The notes beneath the pieces are model-generated. The model ran no database searches. It saw only the letters and a program-made list of their open reading frames with translations, and had not been told where the DNA came from. DNA of 64,000 bases from Euphorbia lathyris (lineage: Eukaryota > Streptophyta > Magnoliopsida > Malpighiales > Euphorbiaceae), in contig NC_088912.1 of assembly GCF_963576675.1 (NCBI RefSeq), positions 97,741,895-97,805,894 on the forward strand. The letters run 5' to 3'. Numbering within the stretch: the stretch's first letter is position 1; each line of letters starts with the position of its first letter. The position numbers and the translations under genes were made by a program. Positions 55,331 through 64,000 of the stretch are shown piece by piece.

Positions 55331-56570
55331 TCTTAATCTATCTCGAAACTTAAAAGAGAAACATTTTGTAAACTTGCAATTAAAACAGTTGAAGACATAT
55401 TCTCTCTTATTCTTCTTATTCTGTTCTTCTTCTTCTTCTTCCTCCGGTGTATTTGAAGAACAACTTATTGCATTGTTTTTATGCATCATCTCTTCATGGT
55501 TTTCTTTTTCCCCTCTTCATTATTTTCCAGACTTTCCATCTTCCCTCTTTGATCACCATCCATTTGTGCTTGATGTTTAAAAGGAATAGAAAACTGAGAG
55601 AGCTTCAACTCTTTTTTAACCTATATGTTGTTTCTGTTGGAAAAGTGGGAATTTAATTGTTTTAATTTCAGTCTCCCCAAATGTTTATAAGTTATAACTT
55701 TTGGAGGTTACTTTAGTTTTAATTACCATTAACATGTTTGTTATTCTTTAATTTGTTTAGGAGTGAGGAGGTGGAGGTTACTTTAGTTTTAATGACCATT
55801 AACATGGTTTATTATTCTTTAATTTATTTCAGAGTCAGGAGATAAATAGATTTGATAGTTAAAAGAGGTAATGCAATGGAAGTAAATGAAAGGTAAATTA
55901 CACTCATGGTTACTAAACGTTGTCAATTTTCACGCAATTGAACTTCAAAACCTAACATAAAAACCAGTGAACATTACACTAAATTACAGTTTTGGCCTTT
56001 TTTTTATACTTGATTCCCCCTTCAGATTCCCTATTTTATCCAACTTTTCACTATATAAATTTTGTCTCTCTTTCATTTGTTTCTCTCTCTCACCGGTATT
56101 CAAGTAGGTCTCTCACTCCCCTCAAATTCTTTCTCTTGGCAATTTATCTCTCAACTCTCTCTCTCTAAAATGCAAGAAAATATATGTTTTTGCATTTGCT
56201 TATCCACATACATTTAACAATACATTTTATATTGAGGGATGGATGATGTCTGTCTAGATAAAACCCACCAGCTGAAGCAAATGCAAATACATTTTCTTGT
56301 GTTTTAGAGAGAGAAAGTTGAGAGGTATATGGCTGAAAGAAACAATTTGAGACCAGTTAGAGACCCATTTGAATAATGGTGAAAAAGAAATAACATATGA
56401 AGAGAGAGAAAGAGATAACATATGAAGAGTGAGAGACCCAATTTTTTGTTTGACTAATATAGAAATAAATTTTATATTGTAAAAACGACTATTCACAGTG
56501 TATTCTGATATTTAATCTATGGCTTAATTTGAGGATGGAGTCTTTTATGGTAGCTATAAAAATATCACAG
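55331..56570. other. Repeat-derived DNA with an inverted repeat, no gene
   Basis: An imperfect inverted repeat joins about 56088-56215 and 56275-56395 (CTCTCAACTCTCTCTCTCTA faces TAGAGAGAGAAAGTTGAGAG). Two copies of a GGAGGTTACTTTAGTTTTAA phrase occur at 55701 and 55771. No coding match. Confidence 0.5.
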
Positions 56571-56572
56571 GT

Positions 56573-56745
56573 AACCTCAAGCTATAATTCTTTATGCCAG
56601 AACCCATCAATACTAATGCTACATGTTCATCTCTATTTATATACATATAATATAAAAATATTTTTTTGGGCTCCTTTATTAATATGGTCCCTTGACAGGC
56701 ATCCCTCGAAACATAGTCCAAGACCGGCCTTGCCCGAGAAGCTTA
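56573..56745 (+). repeat. Uninterrupted copy of the repeat that the large MULE entered
   Basis: The left part matches 27911-27991 (CTATAATTC...TGCTACATGTTCATCT...ATATACATATAATAT). It runs straight into TTTGGGCTCCTTTATT, matching 54462-54500 at the other side of the MULE, without the 26.5-kb insert. Confidence 0.65.
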
Positions 56746-56818
56746 ATTTCAATCAGTCTTTTGAACGTAAAATCCTTAAAACTAACTAAATCTTAACATG
56801 GTTTAAAGCAAGACACAA

Positions 56819-56960
56819 TCTTCATTAACTCTATTGTTAGTTTATGTTGATGATATTATATTGACTAGTAATGATCTAAATGAGATACAAACGGTCAAGC
56901 ATTTTTTAGATAATAGATTTAAAATTAAAAATATTAGAACATTGAAGTTTTTTCATGAAA
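56819..56960 (+). mobile_element. Ty1/copia reverse-transcriptase fragment (YVDD region)
   Basis: The frame gives LLVYVDDIILTSNDLNEIQT then KHFLDNRFKIKNI and TLKFF, the copia RT active-site block with the catalytic DD. It ends abruptly. No LTRs were recognised. Confidence 0.85.
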
Positions 56961-57046
56961 CTCACAAATTCATTAAAATAATAATCTCCTTCAATACAAT
57001 GAAAGCAACCCTTAAAATAGGTAAAAGAAGTCCTTTTTTTTTATAG

Positions 57047-58570
57047 TAATGCTTAATCATTTCATTAGATAAAAAAGTACAAGTACATCATGAAAAGAAT
57101 AAGGAAAAAAACCTTACACAAGTACAGGCTAGTGTCTAATACAACGTCCATAGAGGCAATAAAAAAACTACAAAGAGTAAAGATAACCATAAAATGTACA
57201 ACTAAAACAATAAAACAATCACGGCAGGAAGAGAGGAAAAAGAACAAAAGAAAAAAAGAAAGGAAGAAAAAGAAAGAACGGAGAAAGCAAGAGGGAGATG
57301 GAAGAAGTTGGGCGGCAAGAGAACAGAAGGAGACCTAGAGAGAAGGCAAAACTTCTCTCTAGGAGATGGGTCAAAGTTAAGTGATTTAGTAAAAAGTAAA
57401 AGTGATGCGTTGGGGGGTAAAAGAAGTCCTAAAGGCAAAAAAATCCTAAATAGAAACGGAATCGACAGTTCTAATTAGCGACAGAATCCGGAAAAAGCTA
57501 GGACAACTGAAAAACGCATAAGAGCATAAAATTACGAAATTAAGGCCCTTAGAGGCCGAATTTGGCTAAAAATGACGGTTAAGCCGTGAGTTTTGCTCCC
57601 AAACCCATTTCAATGCAAAATAGGGTCCGAAATTGTAAAAAACTGACACTTCACAAATTGTCAGAATTTACCAGTTTACCACTAAATCATATTTCTCCAA
57701 AAACCGAATTTCTTGACATTTAACTACATCATTCTCCCCAGAGCGAAAAGAATTCACCCTGAATTGTGATAATCAGATGAATCTCGAGTAAAAGGTACGA
57801 GATGCTTCGCATTAAAGACATTTGTGGTGCAAATATAACTCGGTAACATGAACCGATAAGCATTCAAGTTATTCATTACATTAACTCGATAACTTGAACA
57901 TTTCATGAATTTTCTTGTATGAAACTTGAAAAATCTAAATTGCCATGGATACAATCTTCTTTTAGTTATTTTATTTACGAACTCTTTTCAATTCAAATCA
58001 AAATTTTGTTTTTTGCAAATTAATTACTTCTAAAATCAGAAAATGATATTCAATTTAGAGAACAATATTTGTACCAAATATGTCAATTTGTCTAAAGCAA
58101 GAATTGGAAATATTTCCGAAGCACAATTAGCGAACATATTTTTACAGTTTAATGATTGAATATTTAGTCAGTAATTTATTGACATTTTCTGCGATCATGT
58201 AAAGTTTATCTCAAAGTCTGCGACTTAATAAAAAAATCGTCATTAATCCTTTATCGACCAACTAGTTGACCAAATGTATTTTCGCCGTTAAGGCATGAGA
58301 TTCGGTCGTAAACGAGTTTAAGGACTAAATTGCGACCGAATTTTAGGTCTCTAACTGATGCGATGCATTTCTTCATAGGTTCGAGTCCTAGCAAGGGGAG
58401 TCGGAGGAGGAACAAAGGACGGGCGAGCATGCAAGGAAAATGGGCAAACCAACCCACACCGCGTGTCAATCCTTCCACACGTCATGTGGATTAGGTTCTG
58501 GCCCGAGGGAAGTGGCACGAGGAGCTGCACGACGAATTCACACACATGAGTTGGCAGAAACTGACCCACA
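57047..58570. other. No gene recognised
   Basis: 57220-57350 is a purine-rich GAAAGAAAAAG stretch producing a Lys-rich spurious frame. 58260-58560 contains CACACCGCGTGTC and CACACGTCATGTGG words like those at 15640-16110, probably the edge of a retroelement fragment. Nothing else supported. Confidence 0.5.
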
Positions 58571-58578
58571 TGGCTTAT

Positions 58579-58752
58579 AGAGAAAATTCTCCTTTTGTAA
58601 TTAAAAACTCTTCTTTTTATAGGAAAGGAAAGAGTGGAGATTGGAGAAATTATCTAACTCAAGAAATGGCTGATCATTTGGATCAAATTGTGGAGGAGAA
58701 AATGAGTGGCTCTGGCTTCTCATTTCTCAAATCACATTCACATTCACAGTAA
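58579..58752 (+). pseudogene. 3' fragment of a sulfotransferase gene
   Basis: It encodes the last 57 residues of a plant cytosolic sulfotransferase: RENSPFVIKNSSFYRKGKSG, DWRNYLTQEMADHLDQIVEE and KMSGSGFSFLKS, with its stop at 58750. RKGKSGDW is the conserved PAPS-binding motif. It is closely related to the end of the gene at 63429-64000 (same NSSFYRK and EKMSGSGFSFLKS blocks) but in the opposite orientation. All upstream coding sequence is missing, so it is not functional. A MULE MITE lies 10 bp after the stop. Confidence 0.85.
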
Positions 58753-58762
58753 GATTAATTAA

Positions 58763-59221
58763 GGCTTAATATATCATTTGGCTCTTGAAATTGTCAAAAA
58801 AACTTGATTGACCCTCTGAACTTTTAAAGTGTCTCAATAGCCATTGAATTTGCATAAAATATTCAGTTAGCCCTCTTAACTTGCGTAAAATGTAATCAAT
58901 TGATCACTCAGTCGCAAAAAAAAAATAAGTTAAATGTGGTGTATTGTACAAGTCTTAAAAAAATTAAAACAACTAAAATCGGAGCATGCAGTTCTAATAT
59001 TAGAGAAAATAAGTTGTATAGAGCAAGTAATAACATTCTAAGATACGTGGAATACATCTTCCACATTTAACTTACTTTTTTGCGACCAAGTAATCAATTG
59101 ATTACATTTTACGCAAGTTAAGGAGCTAACTGAACATTTTATGCAAATGTAGATACTTCGAAAGTTCAGGGGGCCAATCAAGCTTTTTGGACAAGTTCAG
59201 GGATAAATGATGTATTAAGCC
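58763..59221. mobile_element. Non-autonomous MULE/MITE (459 bp), 9-bp TSD
   Basis: The ends GGCTTAATATATCATTT and its inverted partner AAATGATGTATTAAGCC are followed by over 150 bp of inverted similarity (TTGCGTAAAATGTAATCAAT against ATTGATTACATTTTACGCAA). The duplication ATTAATTAA is perfect at 58754-58762 and 59222-59230. Confidence 0.85.
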
Positions 59222-59230
59222 ATTAATTAA

Positions 59231-60209
59231 TTTTCATATTTATATGTATGTATTTGAAAATTAATAATAAAGAGATATATGAAGAATGTGACACATAAAA
59301 TGTGGAAAGAGTTTAGTGAAACTTCACCCAAATTATGGGTGAGTTTATAATTTGTGGTTTTAATGGATGATTCTATAGCTTTCATAGCTAAGTGTGGTTG
59401 AATGTGAAGAAAATAAAAAATAGTCTTTTGTAAAGTTTATACTCTATGAAATAAATTTTTATGTGTATTTTTATATTGTTATTGTTATCAATCTCTATGA
59501 TCAGTTTTCTGTATGGGGTATTAATTCTTAGATTATTCCAGACTCTAGCATGATAAGTTATTGAATGGAAGTCTAGAAATCTTAAAATGTTAGTATTAAA
59601 CATCTATTAAATATATGGATTTGAAACAGTTTCAATCTCAATTAAACAGTTTGAAACATGCCAAAGCGGACTGTCCAAACAGTCCATTGGGCTGGTTGGA
59701 TTGCAGTCCACTAGATAGACTGATGATATGATTTTAATTGTAAATCAATAAAGAGTTTCTTTTCTAGGTAAATTAGAATGAGTTCATCCCAATATATAGA
59801 TATGAATACTTAAGGCGTCCATCATTTGAATGCGGGGCGTGCTAAAGTTGCGTGCTCGGATCATCATCATCGTTAGGCAAAGATCAAGGCTGATGCTTAC
59901 GCTTTAATATCATTTGATGGTTGGACTTAATATGGATACTAAGGAAATAGGATGGGATGTGCCAAATCAATCCCTCTAAACCGAGAGTTGCATACGATAC
60001 AATCAAAAAGGGGTTTCCTACCTAAATAGCCAAGATTTAGGTGTACAAGCTCATTTTGACTAAGTCGAGATGAAAATATGGATCTCCACCCACTAATTAA
60101 GCATACATTAATATGAATTATTTTAATAGGATATTAATTCATTTAGTGAGAGAAATAAAAGACCTAATAATTAATCAACTTTACTTTGGAGTACTCTAAG
60201 TAGATTAAT
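59231..60209. other. No gene; probable copia LTR/leader remnant at its right part
   Basis: 59231-59640 is AT-rich without recognisable features. About 59640-60200 precedes a copia gag fragment and may be its LTR and leader, but I found no LTR ends. Confidence 0.35.
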
Positions 60210-60515
60210 ATGACCACAACTAACACATTCTCATTACGATCTTTCATTGAGAAAGAGAACTTGAATGGTCAGAACTTTCTTAAATAGCCCCGCAAAATGA
60301 GAATAGTTCTCAAGCAGGAATATATATATATAAAGGGATATGCTTTGGATCAAGCTTTCCCTCCAACAGCAGCCTAAAATGTGCCGGCTGTAGTCATAGA
60401 AGTCTGTAAAAGGTACATCAAGGATTCCACGGACGTCATTTGCCTTATGTTGGCCAATATTCTCCCTAATCTACAAACGCAATTCACTGGCCAATAGGCT
60501 TTTGAGATAGGACTG
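60210..60515 (+). mobile_element. Ty1/copia gag fragment
   Basis: From ATG 60210 the frame gives SLRSFIEKENLNGQNFL, then MRIVLKQEY and later RYIKDSTDVICLMLANILPN and QTQF, the usual copia gag start (LNG-x-NF...RIVLKQE). In-frame stops (after FLK and after TGQ) and a shift show decay. Confidence 0.75.
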
Positions 60516-60886
60516 CACAAAACTAACCGAAAAAACGGTTTTCGAAATCAAAATCGATCAAAAAATAAGTTAATCGAAACCGATGGATTAGGTTGCGGTT
60601 TTTTATTTGAAAAACGGATGGTTAACCGAAATCGAAAAATAAATCAATTATATATTGATACACAGTAAATATATGTAGAACTTTAATTATCAATGTATAA
60701 CTATACATATTTATATTTAATTTTTAAGCTAAGCTAAAAATATTTGTTTTGAAGTAAAAAAAAAATATTATTAAAATAACATAAAATTAATTTGTTTAGA
60801 TGATTTTATTTTAATTTTAAATTTTTTATTTAATATTTAAATATGTATATATTTATTTTAAAGTGTATAATTATATATTTGAAGTG

Positions 60887-61605
60887 TAAGTTTAGCGGCC
60901 GTAGGAGTAGGGAGGCAGGGACAATCACCCTAGATGGGAGAGTTGTTCAGGTCTCGGATTGCTTCCGGTATTTAGGATCTATTATCCAAACGGATGGAGA
61001 AGTAGATGGAAATGTTGCTCATAGGATTAAAGCTGGTTGGTCGAAGTGGAAGAGTGCTACGGGTTTCCTTTGTGATCCCGGCATGCCTAATAGATTGAAG
61101 GGAAAATTCTACCGGACGGAAATTAGACCAGCATTGTTATATGGTACGGAGTGTTGGGCAGTGAAACACTGCCACATCCATAAGATGTCGGTGGCGGAGA
61201 TGCGTATGTTGAGATGGATGTGTGGTCATACGAGAAAGGACCGGGTGCGTAATGAAATAATTAGGACAAAAGTAGGGGTCACATCTATTGAGAATAAAAT
61301 GAGAGAAAACCGACTAAGGTGGTTTGGCCATGTGAGACGTAGAGCGCTTGATGCGCCGGTTAGGAGAACCGAAGAGTGGCAAATGGATGTAGTGGTGAGG
61401 GGTAGGGGAAGACCTAAGCAAACTTGGAGGAGGGTGATCGAGAGCGATATGAGTTTACTGGGAATTGAGGAAAATATGGTAGTGGATAGGACGGATTGGA
61501 GGGAGCGAATCTGTGTCGCTGACACGACTTGACTTTCACGGTTTTATATGATGGTTCATGTTAGCCGATCCCGAATCATTTCGGGACTAAGGCTTTGTTG
61601 TTGTT
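60887..61605 (+). mobile_element. 5'-truncated RTE-type LINE (719 bp)
   Basis: It encodes the C-terminal end of a LINE endonuclease/RT protein: FRYLGSIIQTDGEVDGNVAH, IRPALLYGTECWAVK, MLRWMCGHTRKDRVRNE and RLRWFGHVRRR, with the stop at 61530. The open frame that reaches upstream to 60843 runs through host sequence before the element. The 3' end CGGGACTAAGGCTTTGTTG with a short TTG tail is the plant RTE signature. A perfect 22-bp target duplication flanks it (60865-60886 and 61606-61627). The uninterrupted frame suggests a fairly recent insertion. It sits inside an AACCGAAA-rich repeat (about 60515-61770). Confidence 0.92.
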
Positions 61606-61991
61606 GTATAATTATATATTTGAAGTGATTTTTTTTTATAAAAAGTCATTAATAGTCAACTCACTGAAATATAGGTTAATTATCGAAGTAATAGATTAAC
61701 CGAAATATGGTTAACTGAATTAAATGGATTGATTAAACTTTTTTGTTAATGGACTGGATAACTGAATTAAATTGGGTCATCAGTATGCCTTCCATAGGCA
61801 TTTAGGATATTCTATTTGAGATCTTTAATCGTTTTGTAACTAGCATTGTTGTTCATTCGTAGTTCTCTGTTTGTTTTATATTTTCCTAGTATGTTGGGAG
61901 TTAATCCTTCCTCATGTAATAAAGAAAGTAAAACAATGACATAACTGTAAATAAAAAGGCATGGAAGGGGAAAGTTGACTACGCACATTAT

Positions 61992-62729
61992 CAGGCCCGA
62001 CCCTGAGCATGGGCATGAGGGGCGCCTGTCCAGGGCCCAATGATGAGGAAGGGCCCAAATATAATAGTAGGCTTTTAATTTTACTCAGATTAAAAAAAAA
62101 AGATACATAAGTATGGGTAATTTACATATTAGTCATGATTAGACTAACTATTTACAACTATCCGATATTCTAAAAAGAATTTCTTAAAATGTCAAGTACA
62201 TAAAAACTAAAATTGGTTTTTAGCAATGTCAGCATTTGAATTTCTTGAGTTTTTCAAAATAACAAATTGTTATCCAAATATTTCAATTGTTTTTCGGATC
62301 CTCTTAAATATGCTAATGACGGTTACATTTACTGAAAATAAGTTTTTTGAAGTTAAAATTATTGAAAAAGTTATTTGAGATCATTAGTGTCACAGAAAAA
62401 TTTAAATGATCTAGCCTTTTTATGTATTGAGAGATGCATGTTAGGACATATTGATGTAGACAATATTATTAGTGATTTTGCATCTAAAAATGCTCACAGA
62501 CATTATTTTGTATGAGAAACTGAGTAATTAAAGTGATATAAAATGTTTTTTCCATATGAAATATTTTTTTATTAGATCGTTTGTTATGTGTAATAGAAAA
62601 AATATCATTTGAAGAAATTTTTCTATACACACTTAACTTTAATAATTTATTTTTTACTTGTACTTTATTTATTAGGACCCTCATTTAATTATTCGCTCTT
62701 AGGCCCCTAAAATCCCAGGACCGGACCTG
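61992..62729. mobile_element. hAT-like non-autonomous element (738 bp)
   Basis: TIRs: CAGGCCCGACCCTG at the left, CAGGACCGGACCTG at the right (inverted: CAGGTCCGGTCCTG). GC-rich ends (AGGGCCC, TTAGGCCCC) enclose an AT-rich interior. The flanks CACATTAT (61984-61991) and CACATTAC (62730-62737) agree in 7 of 8 positions, the hAT duplication length. Confidence 0.8.
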
Positions 62730-62737
62730 CACATTAC

Positions 62738-63428
62738 ACACACGACAATGGCATTACTAAACTATCGCTTACACTTTTCCACCAAATAGATATTCCCATC
62801 ACCAACAATTATCAAGAAATCTCTGTGATAAAAATTAAGCACTTTATTTAGTCAAATTTAGATGTTGACGTATTTTTAAAGATTACAAATATACGTTTTT
62901 TTCATCAAATCATTTTATATTATTATTTTTAGATAGTACAATACATATTTTAATTGCATTTACATAATAATTTATTTATTAAAAATAAGAAAATATAAAT
63001 TCGATTATTTCTCAACTAATCCAGTATCAATCTCCGAAGTCCCTATCCCTTGATTAATCTGTTAACATTTTTTACAAGCATCCCAAAAATAAATTAGTTA
63101 AGAAATAACTAATAGAGATAGAGATGAATAATACCTCCAACTCTTCCAAAAAAACACTAGTAAACTTTCATTCGTATCTCAATATATATTGCAAGGTCTA
63201 GAGTTAGCAAAAAGAGAAATAGATGACAATAACAATATAAAAACACACATTTTTATTTAATATTCTTTTACACACTTATCTTAGCTAAGAAGGAGAACTT
63301 ATACATACGTTGGCTATTATTATAGCCGACGATGAATATCAATTCATGAGAAGATGACTGGTGTTAAGAAATAAATATCTAGTTTTTATAATTGATCGAT
63401 GTATTACATCGAGATTCAATTAGAATTT
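62738..63428. other. AT-rich 3' flank of the sulfotransferase gene
   Basis: No gene recognised. The part nearest 63428 should hold the 3' UTR of the minus-strand sulfotransferase. Confidence 0.5.
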
Positions 63429-64000
63429 CTACTTGGATGATTTGAGAAAAGAGAAGCCAGAGCCACTCATTTTCTGCTCCACAATTTTGTCCAAAAGATC
63501 ACCCATTTCTTGAGTGATATAATTGCTCCAATCTCCAGTCTTAGCCTTTCTATAGAAAGAAGAGTTTTGGACTGTAAAAGGAGACTTTTCACTAGAACCT
63601 CCACTTTGACTCACCTTCAAACCTCTCAAATTCTCAAAGCTACAGAAGTCAACAATCTTTTGCACCAAACCTTGTTTCTCTTCCTCCGGAGAAAACCCAC
63701 ATCCCATAAATTCAGCAAGTCTTTTAACGACAGAAACAGTATCTTTCTTCACATCTTCATACACCAAAAACAAAACCCTATCAGGAAATTCCAAACTAGC
63801 ATTCCAATACCCCAAAACATGATCCCAATAAGGTCCAATATGAGAAGCTCCTTCACAGAATGATTTAAAACAATCATCAATATTAACATACTCATCCTTA
63901 TCAATTACTGCAGGAAACATTGCCCTAAAAAAATGCCACATTGAAATCAACACATCCTTAGGATCTCTACAAATGTACACAATTTTACACTTGGATTCGA
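63429..64000 (-). CDS. Cytosolic (flavonoid/steroid-type) sulfotransferase, 3' part, cut by window edge
   Basis: The C-terminal 190 residues, open to the right edge (the frame upstream of 63980 reads ESKCKIVYICRDP, so there is no start here). Sulfotransferases of this family move the sulfonate group from PAPS to hydroxyl groups of small metabolites in the cytosol. Visible motifs: CKIVYICRDPKDVLISMWHF (PAPS 3'-phosphate site), YWDHVLGYWNAS, RVLFLVYEDVKKDT, FSPEEEKQGLVQKIVDFCSF and SSFYRKAKTGDWSNY (usual RKG-xx-GDW-x-N; here the Gly is Ala). The end EQKMSGSGFSFLK is typical. No stop or shift, no intron in this part, as usual for plant members (about 320-350 residues). The substrate cannot be told from this part. 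Confidence 0.9.
   Translation of the reverse strand, partial: ESKCKIVYICRDPKDVLISMWHFFRAMFPAVIDKDEYVNIDDCFKSFCEGASHIGPYWDHVLGYWNASLEFPDRVLFLVYEDVKKDTVSVVKRLAEFMGCGFSPEEEKQGLVQKIVDFCSFENLRGLKVSQSGGSSEKSPFTVQNSSFYRKAKTGDWSNYITQEMGDLLDKIVEQKMSGSGFSFLKSSK

Noticed and set aside
55374..55656. Ser/Phe-rich frames near 55.4 kb
   Set aside because: Low-complexity CTT-rich DNA; two overlapping frames are equally open and neither shows a motif.
57090..57338. Lys/Arg/Glu-rich 82-residue frame
   Set aside because: Translation of a purine-rich low-complexity tract; no domain and no similar neighbour.

Overview
The window is nuclear DNA of a flowering plant, almost certainly a eudicot. It is AT-rich, has spliced genes with GT-AG introns, plant-specific families (ITN1/ACD6-type ankyrin protein, FAR1-related protein, cytosolic sulfotransferase) and dense plant transposons of every major class. 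I cannot name the species. No bacterial, organellar or viral gene block is present, and I found no tRNA, rRNA or CRISPR.

Layout. (1) 1-12.5 kb: a minus-strand ankyrin gene runs off the left edge. Its four visible exons (10827-10434, 8428-7919, 1731-1577, 988-896) join in frame with phase-1 introns. Intron 2 (6.2 kb) holds a decayed Ty3/gypsy element, a fold-back MULE and an hAT-like element with a nested MITE. Intron 1 holds copia and LTR scraps. (2) 12.5-17 kb: MITEs, a truncated RTE LINE tail and unassigned AT-rich DNA. (3) 17.15-21.63 kb: a FAR1-related pseudogene (minus) with a 2.0-kb solo LTR in an intron. (4) 22.96-26.33 kb: a Pack-MULE carrying a fused fragment of a 3-ketoacyl-CoA synthase and a UDP-glycosyltransferase. 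It is split by a small LTR retroelement that itself carries a host-derived histone-chaperone-like (CHZ) sequence. (5) 28.0-54.45 kb: one autonomous-type MULE (about 5.9 kb once insertions are removed), with roughly 245-bp TIRs and a perfect 9-bp TSD. It was inflated to 26.5 kb by a 10.4-kb CACTA (itself holding an Athila-clade gypsy element), a 567-bp TRIM and a 9.5-kb Tekay-type gypsy element whose two LTRs are nearly identical. The MULE also has a convergent GRF zinc-finger ORF. (6) 54.5-64 kb: repeat remnants, copia gag and RT fragments, a sulfotransferase 3' fragment (58.58-58.75 kb), a MULE MITE, a 5'-truncated RTE LINE, an hAT element, and the 3' part of a sulfotransferase gene (minus) leaving the right edge.

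Only the ankyrin gene and the right-edge sulfotransferase look like potentially working host genes; both are incomplete here. The rest is a nest of transposons whose order of insertion can be read from intact target-site duplications: resident repeat, then MULE, then CACTA, TRIM and Tekay inside it, and Athila inside the CACTA.
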